64,000 nucleotides of DNA. Source: Caballeronia megalochromosomata. Its GTDB lineage: Bacteria > Pseudomonadota > Gammaproteobacteria > Burkholderiales > Burkholderiaceae. The notes under the pieces were generated by a model. That model did no database searches. It was not told the origin of the DNA and was given only the letters and a program-made list of their open reading frames with translations. Positions 28,633 through 37,591 of the stretch are shown piece after piece. A program made the translations under genes and the position numbers. The DNA lies in assembly GCA_001580565.1 (NCBI GenBank), contig LRBF01000233.1, positions 1 through 64,000 on the forward strand, in the 5' to 3' direction. Every line of letters starts with the position of its first letter. The stretch's first letter is position 1.

Positions 28633-29534
28633 CAGAGCCCGCCCTTCTCTGCTCCTTGCTCGACGCCGAGCGCGGCGAGCGCCTCGCGGTACGTATTGCG
28701 CGCGAGACAGAGATCGGCCCACGCCTTCGACTTGTCCTGAAGGCTGCGCAGCAGATAAGCCGGGTGATAGGTGACGATGACCGGCACGCCGCGATATTCG
28801 TGCACGCGCGCGCGCATCGACGCGATGCTCGCTTCGTTCTTCAGGAGACTTTGCGCGGCGAAGCGCCCCATCGCGACGATGACCTTCGGCTTCACGAGCT
28901 CGACCTGCCGTTGCAGATACGGCTCGCAGCGCGCGACTTCATCGAGTTCGGGATTGCGGTTGCCAGGCGGGCGGCACTTGATCACGTTCGCGATATACAC
29001 ATTCGACTCCCGCGACAGCGAGAGCGCGCGCAGCATGTTGTCGAGCAGCTTGCCTGCCTGGCCGACGAACGGCTCGCCTTGCTTGTCCTCGTTTTCGCCC
29101 GGCGCTTCGCCGATCAGCATCCAGTCCGCTTCGCGATCGCCGACGCCGAAAACCGTGTTCGTGCGACGTTCGCACAGGCGGCAGCGCTCGCAGTTCGCGA
29201 CGCGTTCGGCAAGCGCGTCCCAGTCGAGCGTATGGACGTCGTCCGGTGCTTCGACGAGGGCGGCTTCGGCGTGGACGGGTAGATCGTCGGTCCAGGGAAG
29301 ATCGTCGTAGGCGTCGAGCGGCGGTACGTCGGACTCGGGCTGTGCGACGGGCGGCGGCGGCTCGGCGGGCTTCGGCTGCTGCCGCGTCTCGACCGGCTCC
29401 GGCGTCTCAGCCGTTTGCACGACTTGCACGGCGGCCGAACGTTCTTCCTCGCCCGGCGCCACGCTCACCATGCCGCGCCGGACCCAGACCGGCCCGATTC
29501 CCAGTTCCTCAATCAGCGATTCATCGAGCGCCAT
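28632..29534 (-). CDS. Family 4 (iron-sulfur) uracil-DNA glycosylase
   Basis: Removes uracil from DNA. The 300-residue protein has a ~100-residue Pro/Glu-rich variable N-terminus, then the family 4 core: iron-sulfur cysteines in CERCRLC, KCRPPGNRNP and CEPYL; the uracil pocket GEAPGENEDKQGEPFVGQAGKLLD; and the C-terminal HPAYLLRS. I chose the ATG at 29534, with AAGGAG 8-9 nt upstream, over a GTG two codons earlier. It overlaps rimI by 14 bp. Such glycosylases are sometimes fused to or coupled with DNA polymerase genes; here the neighbours are rimI and DUF1853. Confidence 0.92.
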   Translation of the reverse strand: MALDESLIEELGIGPVWVRRGMVSVAPGEEERSAAVQVVQTAETPEPVETRQQPKPAEPPPPVAQPESDVPPLDAYDDLPWTDDLPVHAEAALVEAPDDVHTLDWDALAERVANCERCRLCERRTNTVFGVGDREADWMLIGEAPGENEDKQGEPFVGQAGKLLDNMLRALSLSRESNVYIANVIKCRPPGNRNPELDEVARCEPYLQRQVELVKPKVIVAMGRFAAQSLLKNEASIASMRARVHEYRGVPVIVTYHPAYLLRSLQDKSKAWADLCLARNTYREALAALGVEQGAEKGGL

Positions 29535-30015
29535 GCGCACTCTCCTTCGAAAACGACAGACGCATGACGATTGCGTCCTCGCGCGAGCGATGCCGCGCGG
29601 GGTAATAGTTTTTGCGCCGCCCGATGGCCGTGAAGCCGAAGCGCTCGTAAAGCTGGATCGCGCGCGGATTGGACGGCCGCACTTCGAGCAGCACGCCGTC
29701 GAGCTTCTCCGTGCGCGTGATGCGCACCGCCTCGCGCAGCAGCGTGAGACCCGCGCCCGCGTGCTGTGCCGCCGGCGCGACGCACAGGTTGAGCAAATGC
29801 ATCTCGTCGACGACGGGCATCAGCACGCAGTAGCCGATCAGCGTGCCGGTCACATGACGCAGGCACACGCCGTAATAGCCGTTGCGCAGCGAATCCTGGA
29901 AATTGCCGCGGCTCCAGGGGAACTCGTAGGCGAGCTTTTCGACCGCGGCGACTTCGTCGAGGTCGGTTTCGGTCATCGGCGTGAGATACCGATCAGCCAG
30001 CAGCACGCCGCTCAC
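29521..30015 (-). CDS. rimI: Ribosomal protein S18 alanine N-acetyltransferase RimI
   Basis: A GNAT acetyltransferase that acetylates the N-terminal Ala of ribosomal protein S18. The 164-residue protein starts at GTG. It has PMTETDLDEVAAVEKLAYEFPWSRGNF at the N-terminus (substrate side), the acetyl-CoA-binding LLNLCVAPAAQHAGAGLTLL and LEVRPSNPRAIQLYERFGF. The usual Q/R-x-x-G-x-G/A loop is QHAGAG. Its start overlaps the tsaB stop by 4 bp, the conserved tsaB-rimI arrangement. Confidence 0.92.
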   Translation of the reverse strand: MSGVLLADRYLTPMTETDLDEVAAVEKLAYEFPWSRGNFQDSLRNGYYGVCLRHVTGTLIGYCVLMPVVDEMHLLNLCVAPAAQHAGAGLTLLREAVRITRTEKLDGVLLEVRPSNPRAIQLYERFGFTAIGRRKNYYPARHRSREDAIVMRLSFSKESAHGAR

Positions 30016-30791
30016 CGAAGCGCCTCCTCTCGGGCCTGCATGCGCTCCGCCGTGGTCTGCGCGACCTTGTCCCGCACGTATTCCGGCGCGGCGTGCTCGG
30101 GCGCGACCGTGCGGCCCGCACGCAACGCCCGCAAGCCGATGAGCGCGACCGGCAACGCATGCGGCAACGCTTCACGATCGACATGCGCGGCGGCGGCCAG
30201 CGCCGGCAGGCGATCGCCAAACGCCGCGGCGGCATTGCCGGCGAGTGCGAACGGGACGTCCGGCAGCGGCAGCGCGCCCGGCGCATCGAGCGCGGCCGGG
30301 TGCAGCGTGCGCCATTCGCCGGCGGCGGCATCGAATTCGAAGTCGGCCCAATAGACCTCGTCCATGCGGGCATCGAGCGCCGCGAGCACGCGCGGCGGGA
30401 TCGACGGATCATGCAGGCGCGCGCCTTCCGCGCATGCGAGCAGCGTGCTCACGGGCACGGCCGGCACACTGAGGCCGAACGCCAGCCCTTGTGCGACGCC
30501 GGTGGCCGTGCGCAGGCCGGTGAACGAGCCGGGGCCCGCGCCGAATGCGATCGCGGCGCAATCGGCGAGCGTCAGGCCGGCGTCATCGAAAAGCTCGCGC
30601 ACGGCGGGCAAAAGACGCGTGCTCGACACGGCGCCGGTCGCCTCGTGGCGGAACCAGACGTGCGTGTCGCCGTTCGTGTACTGAGGCGCGGCGGCGGACT
30701 GAGTGGAAGCGAAAGCGCTGTCGGCGAGCAGGAGCGCGACGGAGCAAAACTCTGTCGACGTGTCGAGGGCGAGCAAAACGGTGCGTGTCAT
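30012..30791 (-). CDS. tsaB: tRNA threonylcarbamoyladenosine protein TsaB
   Basis: Partner of TsaD and TsaE in making t6A37 on ANN-decoding tRNAs. The 259-residue ASKHA-fold protein starts at ATG 30791 (MTRTVLLALDTSTEFCSVAL) and has the signature GPGSFTGLRTATGVAQGLAFG. Relative to E. coli TsaB it has an insertion around residues 28-50 and lacks the metal-binding His motif of TsaD, as expected. It heads the tsaB-rimI-udg-DUF1853 operon, with every junction overlapping. Confidence 0.93.
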   Translation of the reverse strand: MTRTVLLALDTSTEFCSVALLLADSAFASTQSAAAPQYTNGDTHVWFRHEATGAVSSTRLLPAVRELFDDAGLTLADCAAIAFGAGPGSFTGLRTATGVAQGLAFGLSVPAVPVSTLLACAEGARLHDPSIPPRVLAALDARMDEVYWADFEFDAAAGEWRTLHPAALDAPGALPLPDVPFALAGNAAAAFGDRLPALAAAAHVDREALPHALPVALIGLRALRAGRTVAPEHAAPEYVRDKVAQTTAERMQAREEALR

Positions 30792-30962
30792 AGCCGGTAT
30801 TGTAATGCGGGACACGCGCCGCATTCGCGCGTTTGCGCGCCACGCGCGGGCGCTCCCGTAGCGTGTCTGGAAGGTGTCCTCGGTTGGAGGAAAGCCTCGA
30901 GCAGTCTCGCGCGCCTCGCTTGCTAAGATCGTCCGTCCTATCCCGACACGAACGGAGAACGC

Positions 30963-31232
30963 ATGACCGACATCGACCAGCAGTTCGCTCAGGCCCAGGC
31001 CGACGTGACCCAATTGCCCGAGCGCCCAGGCAACCTGACGCTGTTGCGTCTCTACGCGCTTTTCAAACAGGCGAGCGTCGGCGATGTGCAAGGTGACAAG
31101 CCGGGTTTCACCGACATCGCTGGAAAGTACAAATACGAGGCGTGGGCCGCGCTCGCGGGCACGAGCGCGGATGAAGCGAAGGCGCGCTATGTCGAACTCG
31201 TCGATTCGCTCACGCGGGGCGAAGCGGCCTGA
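30963..31232 (+). CDS. Acyl-CoA-binding protein
   Basis: A small cytosolic carrier of long-chain acyl-CoA. The 89-residue four-helix protein has the standard ACBP landmarks: LRLYALFKQASVGD (helix 2, with the CoA-contacting Tyr/Lys), KPGFTDIAGKYKYEAWAALAG and AKARYVELVDSL. ACBPs are mainly eukaryotic but occur in a limited set of bacteria including Burkholderiales. The gene is divergent from tsaB (171 bp) and followed by the long rhlE leader. Confidence 0.92.
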   Translation: MTDIDQQFAQAQADVTQLPERPGNLTLLRLYALFKQASVGDVQGDKPGFTDIAGKYKYEAWAALAGTSADEAKARYVELVDSLTRGEAA

Positions 31233-31691
31233 AGGCTTGCGGATCCGGCCCGCGCCGTTCAAATGCCCGGTAATGGCGCGGCCGTGCTTCAAAATGTGGC
31301 GCACTGCAGCAAACTCAGATATACTAGCGGTTAGCGCTCGACTGCGGGTTGCCTGCTTTTCGGCAAAGCCTCGCGCAGCAAGGCGCTTCGTAGCGTTTCG
31401 CCCCAATCCAGTTTAGAAACTGTCCCCTCCCTGCTAGGCCGTTGCGCGGTTTTATTGCGCGCAGTATGTTTCGCGGCCCGTCATGCATCAGGCTGACGTC
31501 AGCGCCCGTCGTTCTCTGTGGAACGATCGAGCCTGCCGTATCCGATACAGCTTCTAACAAACATGCTCGCCGCACGTTCGCGCGAGCAGCCCCCGTTTTT
31601 CGATTTGCTCGCTGTTTCTTCGCTCGCTGAATCCAACGACTTGGGTATGCCGATTGGCGCCGACGCCTTATTCCTCGTTTCAAGGATCGAC
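31233..31691 (+). promoter_or_regulatory. Gene-free 459-bp region: rhlE promoter and long leader
   Basis: No convincing gene is present. A good -10 (TATACT, 31320-31325) lacks a matching -35; from it the rhlE leader would be ~360 nt. A 12-bp palindrome GCTGACGTCAGC lies at 31489-31500. Long leaders are common for DEAD-box helicase genes, which are often controlled at the RNA level, but no specific element is identifiable. Confidence 0.4.
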
Positions 31692-33317
31692 ATGACTTCG
31701 AGCTTCACCGCTAGCCCGTTGGACAATCTCGCAGCAAACATCGGCATCACCCCCTCGACCGACACCCCGGCAATCGACGCACCTGCCGAGAAGCCCGCCG
31801 GCCCCAGTTTCGAATCGCTCGGCCTGTGCGCCGAGATTGTGTCCGCGCTGACCGGCGCGGGCTACCAGACCCCGACGCCCGTGCAGCAGCGCGCGATTCC
31901 CGCCGCGCTCGCCGGACGCGACCTGCTCGTTTCCAGCCCGACCGGTTCGGGCAAGACGGCGGCGTTCATGCTGCCGGCCATCGAAAAATTCTCGCAACTG
32001 CAAAAGCAGGAAGCGCAGCAGCCGCGCGAACCGCGTGATCCGAACGGCCGCAGCCGCCGTCCGCAGCCGGTCGCACGTCCGCGCCTGCTCGTGCTCACGC
32101 CGACGCGCGAACTCGCGATGCAGGTTTCCACCGCCGCGACCACGTACGGCAAGCATCTGCGCCGTCTGCGCACCGTCAGCATTCTCGGCGGTGTCGCGTA
32201 TGGCCAGCAGTTGATGCTGCTCGCAAAGAACCCCGAGATTCTCGTCGCGACGCCGGGACGTCTGATCGATCACCTCGAACGCGGCCGTATCGATCTGGCG
32301 AACCTGGACATGCTCGTGCTCGACGAAGCCGACCGCATGCTCGACATGGGCTTTATCGAAGACATCGAACGCATCGTCGACGCGACGCCGGCCACGCGCC
32401 AGACGCTGCTCTTCTCCGCGACCATCGACAGCAAGATCACGTCGCTGACCGGGCGCCTCCTGAAGGATCCGGAGCGCATCGAGATCGTGCAGAAGCTCGA
32501 AGCGAACGGCAACATCGCGCAGACCGTGCATTACGTCGATGACCGCGATCACAAGGATCGTCTGCTCGATCACCTGCTGCGCGACGAAGGCCTCGATCAG
32601 GCGATCGTCTTCACGGCGACCAAGAGCGACGCGGATCTCATCGCCAATCGTCTCGCCGACGCGGGCTTCGAGTCCGCCGCACTGCACGGCGACCTGCCGC
32701 AAGGCGCGCGCAATCGCACGATCCGCGCGCTGCGCGAGCGCCGTGTGCGCGTGCTGGTCGCGACCGATGTCGCCGCGCGCGGCATCGACATTCCGGGCAT
32801 CACGCACGTCTTCAATTACGACCTGCCGAAGTTCGCGGAAGACTACGTGCACCGTATCGGCCGTACCGGTCGTGCTGGCCGCAGCGGCACGGCGGTGAGC
32901 CTCGTGCACTACGCCGAAATGGGTGCGCTCAAGCGCATCGAGCGTTTCGTGCGCAATCCGCTGCCGGTGAACGTCGTCGTGGGCTTCGAGCCGCGCAAGG
33001 CGCCGCCGAAGGGCGGTTTCGGCGGCGGTCGTGGCCGTCCGGCCGGCAACGGCGGCGGTCGTCGTTTCGGCAGCGGCGGCGGTAACGGCGGCAGCAGCAG
33101 CGGTCGCGGCTACGGTCCGGGCAACGCGGGCGGCTACGGCAACAAGTCGACGGCCGGTGCGCGCGAAGGCGGCTTCCGTGACGGCGGCGGTTATCGTGGC
33201 GGCAACAGCGAAGGCGGCTATCGCGGCGGCAACCGTGGCGAAGGCGGCTTCGGCTCGCGCGACGGCTACAGCGCACGCCGCAACGACGGCCCGCGCGCAC
33301 CGCGCCGCGGCAGCTAA
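31692..33317 (+). CDS. rhlE: DEAD-box RNA helicase, RhlE type
   Basis: Unwinds RNA during ribosome assembly and mRNA decay. The 541-residue protein starts at ATG 31692, 6 nt after CAAGGA. Helicase motifs are in order: Q motif (TPTPVQQRAIP), SPTGSGKTAAF, PTRELAMQ, LDEADRML, FSAT, VFTATKSDAD, ARGIDIPGITHV and HRIGRTGRAGRSG. A segment of ~40 residues (KQEAQQPREPRDPNGRSRR) is inserted between motifs I and Ia. The last ~105 residues are a Gly/Arg/Asn-rich tail with GGYRGGN-like repeats, a typical unstructured RNA-binding end. A longer open frame upstream (from 31518) has no family resemblance. Confidence 0.92.
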   Translation: MTSSFTASPLDNLAANIGITPSTDTPAIDAPAEKPAGPSFESLGLCAEIVSALTGAGYQTPTPVQQRAIPAALAGRDLLVSSPTGSGKTAAFMLPAIEKFSQLQKQEAQQPREPRDPNGRSRRPQPVARPRLLVLTPTRELAMQVSTAATTYGKHLRRLRTVSILGGVAYGQQLMLLAKNPEILVATPGRLIDHLERGRIDLANLDMLVLDEADRMLDMGFIEDIERIVDATPATRQTLLFSATIDSKITSLTGRLLKDPERIEIVQKLEANGNIAQTVHYVDDRDHKDRLLDHLLRDEGLDQAIVFTATKSDADLIANRLADAGFESAALHGDLPQGARNRTIRALRERRVRVLVATDVAARGIDIPGITHVFNYDLPKFAEDYVHRIGRTGRAGRSGTAVSLVHYAEMGALKRIERFVRNPLPVNVVVGFEPRKAPPKGGFGGGRGRPAGNGGGRRFGSGGGNGGSSSGRGYGPGNAGGYGNKSTAGAREGGFRDGGGYRGGNSEGGYRGGNRGEGGFGSRDGYSARRNDGPRAPRRGS

Positions 33318-33324
33318 GTGTGAT

Positions 33325-33393
33325 CAGGAAACGGCGTCTGCGCCGTTTCCCCTCGCGATCAAAAAACCGATGCCTCGTGCATCGGTTTTTTTT
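33325..33393 (+). terminator. Double hairpin terminator after rhlE
   Basis: A 10-bp stem GGAAACGGCG/CGCCGTTTCC (33325-33348) is followed by a second stem AACCGATGC/GCATCGGTT (core of 33361-33391) ending in TTTTTTTT. The A-tract on the left side pairs with the T-run, so it can also work on the minus strand. Confidence 0.9.
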
Positions 33394-33498
33394 CGTCCCG
33401 TCGCCATATTTCACGATGCGCAATACCCTTTTGCGTCGCAAAAGATGTGCTGCGCGGCACAAATACGTCCGTTGCAAGATAGAAAAAGGCATTCCGCA

Positions 33499-33518
33499 AT
33501 ACGATATGTCTATCGTAT
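33499..33518. promoter_or_regulatory. Candidate operator upstream of aceA
   Basis: A perfect 8-bp inverted repeat ATACGATA-TGTC-TATCGTAT stands in an AT-rich stretch (33480-33550) that contrasts with the GC-rich surroundings, 136 bp before the aceA start. It probably marks the aceA control region (33394-33653). No regulator gene adjoins, so the binding protein is unknown. Confidence 0.5.
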
Positions 33519-33653
33519 CTTATTGAATCATATCGATTAAATTTATCTGAAAAACGCCCTTCGAGGGGTGTCATGGCGCGCTGCGTTTGCCTAGACTCTT
33601 ATATAAGAGTTATCGATTCACTATTCGTCGTTCCAGTCTCAGGGAGAAACGCT

Positions 33654-34961
<1,308 letters not shown>

Positions 34962-34997
34962 TACCGCAGCAGACAGGTTGAATCAGGGAGAGCGGTG

Positions 34998-35049
34998 AAA
35001 AAAGAAGCGGCGGCCGTGGCGCATGTAGTGATGCGTCGCGGCCGCCGCT
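34998..35049 (-). terminator. Terminator of the uspA gene
   Basis: On the minus strand a ~19-bp GC-rich stem (35006-35049, two mismatches, 6-nt loop) is followed by TTCTTTTTT. It lies 38 bp after the uspA stop and 37 bp beyond the convergent aceA stop. Confidence 0.8.
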
Positions 35050-35087
35050 CAAACGAAAGCGCATCGCGTGTGCTTTCGTTTGACGGA

Positions 35088-35522
35088 TCAGCGGTAAACG
35101 ATGACCGGAATCTTCGTATGCGTCAGCACGCGCTGCGTTTCGCTGCCGATAAGCAAGCTTCCGAGTCCGCGGCGTCCGTGCGATGCCATCAGAATCACGT
35201 CGCAGCCGTTTTGCTCCGCCGCCTCGATGATGCCGATATACGGCGCGGCATCGATGCTCGTCACGCTCGTGCAGGGCACGCCGGCGCTCTCGGCGGCGCG
35301 CTCGACCGCGCGCAGGTGCTCGCGCGCTTCGTTCTCGGCGCGGGCGTGGAAGTCGTCGGGCGGCTCGACGGCGACATCGGCGAAAGGTGAATACGGATAT
35401 TGCGGCAGGCACGCGTAAGCCGTGATGCGCGCGCCGACCGATTGCGCGAGATCGATCGCGCCGTCGATGGCCTTTTGCGATAGCTCTGAGCCATCGGTCG
35501 GCACGAGAATGTGTTTGAACAT
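35088..35522 (-). CDS. Universal stress protein UspA family
   Basis: A 144-residue single-domain Usp protein. It starts MFKHILVPTDGSELSQKAIDGAIDLA and has the ATP-binding motif ILMASHGRRGLGSLLIGSETQRVL (G-2x-G-9x-G-S/T type), so it probably binds ATP. Such proteins are induced by starvation or respiratory stress; the target is unknown. The ATG at 35522 has GGGGAGG 6 nt upstream. It is placed between aceA and a LysR gene; no functional link is evident. Confidence 0.9.
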   Translation of the reverse strand: MFKHILVPTDGSELSQKAIDGAIDLAQSVGARITAYACLPQYPYSPFADVAVEPPDDFHARAENEAREHLRAVERAAESAGVPCTSVTSIDAAPYIGIIEAAEQNGCDVILMASHGRRGLGSLLIGSETQRVLTHTKIPVIVYR

Positions 35523-35674
35523 GGCGTCCTCCCCGTTACGTGTGGGTGCGTGGTTCCATTGTAGTAACGGGGATGCGGACGAAGAAAGTTTCGGCGCTTT
35601 TGCGTGACGAAGTGCCGCGTAGACGCGCGACGTTTCATCCGGGCAGCCGTATAGGAATCCGAAATTTCCAGGTC

Positions 35675-36577
35675 TTACCCCCAATACCCCGTCGCGTTAT
35701 ACGTATGCTTGAGCAGATCGAGAAACAATCGCACGCGCAACGGCAAATGCCTTCGTTGCGGAAACACCGCGTGAATGCCGATCGGCGGCGCGGCGAACGC
35801 ATCCAGCACGCTCACGAGACGCCCCGCGCCGATGTCCTCGCCGACCTCCCACCACGAGCGCCACGCGAGGCCACGGCCTTCGAGACACCATTCATGCAGC
35901 ACCGCGCCGTCCGAGCACTCCATCGTGCCGGACACCTTGATCGTCACGACCTTGCCGTCCTGCCCAAACACCCAGCCGCGCTGCTGATTCGCCGACGCAC
36001 CGAGCGCGAGACAGTTGTGATGCGCGAGCGCGGCGAGATCGGCGGGCTCGCCGCGCTTCGCGAGATAGTCCGGCGACGCGACGCACACGCGCCGGTTCTC
36101 CCCGAGCTTGAGCGACACGAGCGACGAATCTGGCAGTTCGCCCAGACGCACCGCGCAGTCGAAGCCTTCGTTGACGAGATCGACCATGCGGTCGGTCAGA
36201 TCGAGACTCACGGACACATCCGGATGCAGCGTCGTGAATTTCGGCACGAGCGACGCGACGTGACGCCGCCCGAAGCCCGCCGGCGCCGAGACGCGCAAAT
36301 GCCCGCTCGCCTTCACGCCGCCCGCCGACACGCTCGCCTCCGCGTTCTGCATGTCGTTGATGATGCGCTGGCAGTCCTCGAGAAACGCGGAGCCCTCGAA
36401 GGTGAGCGTGATCTTGCGCGTCGTGCGCACGAGCAGCTTCACGCCGAGCCGCTCCTCGAGCGCATCGAGCCTGCGCCCGATGACCGCCGGCGCGATGCCC
36501 TCCGCCTGCGCCGCCGCCGACAGGCTGCCCTTCGCCGCGACCGAGGCAAAGGTCTCTATCTGCTTGAATCGATCCAT
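35675..36577 (-). CDS. LysR-family transcriptional regulator, divergent from the dehalogenase gene
   Basis: A 300-residue regulator with an N-terminal winged HTH (FKQIETFASVAAKGSLSAAAQAEGIAPAVIGRRLDALEERLGVKLL) and a periplasmic-binding-like effector domain (~90-295). Its HTH has the CrgA/DmlR-like layout. It reads away from the HAD-aceB genes across a 138-bp gap with an inverted repeat, so it may control them as LysR proteins usually do. The effector is unknown. Confidence 0.87.
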   Translation of the reverse strand: MDRFKQIETFASVAAKGSLSAAAQAEGIAPAVIGRRLDALEERLGVKLLVRTTRKITLTFEGSAFLEDCQRIINDMQNAEASVSAGGVKASGHLRVSAPAGFGRRHVASLVPKFTTLHPDVSVSLDLTDRMVDLVNEGFDCAVRLGELPDSSLVSLKLGENRRVCVASPDYLAKRGEPADLAALAHHNCLALGASANQQRGWVFGQDGKVVTIKVSGTMECSDGAVLHEWCLEGRGLAWRSWWEVGEDIGAGRLVSVLDAFAAPPIGIHAVFPQRRHLPLRVRLFLDLLKHTYNATGYWG

Positions 36578-36633
36578 GCGTGTTCGTCGTCAATGGTGGC
36601 ACTCGCGCACAGATTAGGTAAGTAAAAGTAAAA

Positions 36634-36684
36634 GATCAAGTGATGCTGCGGTGCTTTTTCCATCACTTAGATCACGAATACAAT
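36634..36684. promoter_or_regulatory. Inverted repeat in the LysR-dehalogenase intergenic region
   Basis: GATCAAGTGATG (36634-36645) and CATCACTTAGATC (36661-36673) form a 12-bp inverted repeat with one inserted base and a 15-bp spacer. A TACAAT -10-like hexamer follows at 36679-36684, reading toward the dehalogenase gene. Position and size fit a LysR activation site. Confidence 0.5.
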
Positions 36685-36715
36685 CGATCCCGACCTCTAA
36701 ACGGAGCGCACGGCT

Positions 36716-37519
36716 ATGTCGGCCATAACGACACACGCATCGTCTCTCGAATCCTCCATGCTTCCCCGTGCAGTCATTTTCGACGCTTACGGCACGCTCT
36801 TCGACGTCCATTCGGTCGTCGCGGCGGCCGAGCAGCTTTTTCCCGGCCACGGCGACGCGCTCTCGAAGCTCTGGCGCCGCAAGCAGATCGAATACACGCA
36901 GTTGCGCACGCTCGCGGATCCGGCCGGGGCGCATTACGTGCCGTTCTGGAACATCACGATCGATGCGCTGCGCCACGCGGCCGCGCGCCTGAAACTCGCC
37001 GACGCGCTGACGAGCGCCGCCGAGAAGCGTCTGATGGACGAGTACGCGTGCCTCTCCGCCTTTCCCGACACCGTGCCCGCGCTCAGATCCTTGCGCGATA
37101 GCCTCGCCATGCCGCTCGCGATCCTGTCGAACGGCAACCCGCCGATGCTCGACGTCGCCGTGAAAAGTGCGGGCATGAGCGGGCTCTTCGATCACGTGCT
37201 GTCAGTCGACTCCGCGCGCGCCTACAAGCCGGCGGCGGCCGCCTACGCGCTCGGCACGCGCGCCTTCGGCGCCGCCGCGCGCGACATCGTGTTCGCGTCG
37301 AGCAACGGCTGGAACGTGGCCGGCGCGACATGGTTCGGCTACACGACGTTCTGGATCAACCGCGCCGCGCTGCCCTGCGAGGAACTGGGCGTCGCGCCCC
37401 ACGGCAGCGGCCGCGGCATGGCCGAACTCGTCGCGTTCATCGAAAGCGGCGCTGCGCGCGCGGCCGCGACATCGAAGAGCCGCAAGACAGGCAGCGCACG
37501 CCGGCCGCCCGGCATCTAG
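36716..37519 (+). CDS. Haloacid dehalogenase, type II
   Basis: An HAD-superfamily enzyme resembling (S)-2-haloacid dehalogenase, which displaces halide from 2-haloalkanoates to give 2-hydroxyacids. The 267-residue protein has the nucleophile Asp23 in VIFDAYGTLFDV, LAILSNGNPPMLD, the Lys in VDSARAYKPAAAAY and FASSNGWNVAGATWFGY, the type II set. The ATG at 36716 has GGAG 11 nt upstream; an alternative is at 36758. The C-terminal ~25 residues are basic. It stands 72 bp before aceB, so glycolate made from haloacetate could feed glyoxylate metabolism (inference). Confidence 0.88.
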   Translation: MSAITTHASSLESSMLPRAVIFDAYGTLFDVHSVVAAAEQLFPGHGDALSKLWRRKQIEYTQLRTLADPAGAHYVPFWNITIDALRHAAARLKLADALTSAAEKRLMDEYACLSAFPDTVPALRSLRDSLAMPLAILSNGNPPMLDVAVKSAGMSGLFDHVLSVDSARAYKPAAAAYALGTRAFGAAARDIVFASSNGWNVAGATWFGYTTFWINRAALPCEELGVAPHGSGRGMAELVAFIESGAARAAATSKSRKTGSARRPPGI

Positions 37520-37591
37520 CGGCCGGCTGCCTTTTTAATTGCTTTACGCACAACCACCAGCAAAACCGTCTGACCGACCAAGGAGAAAACC

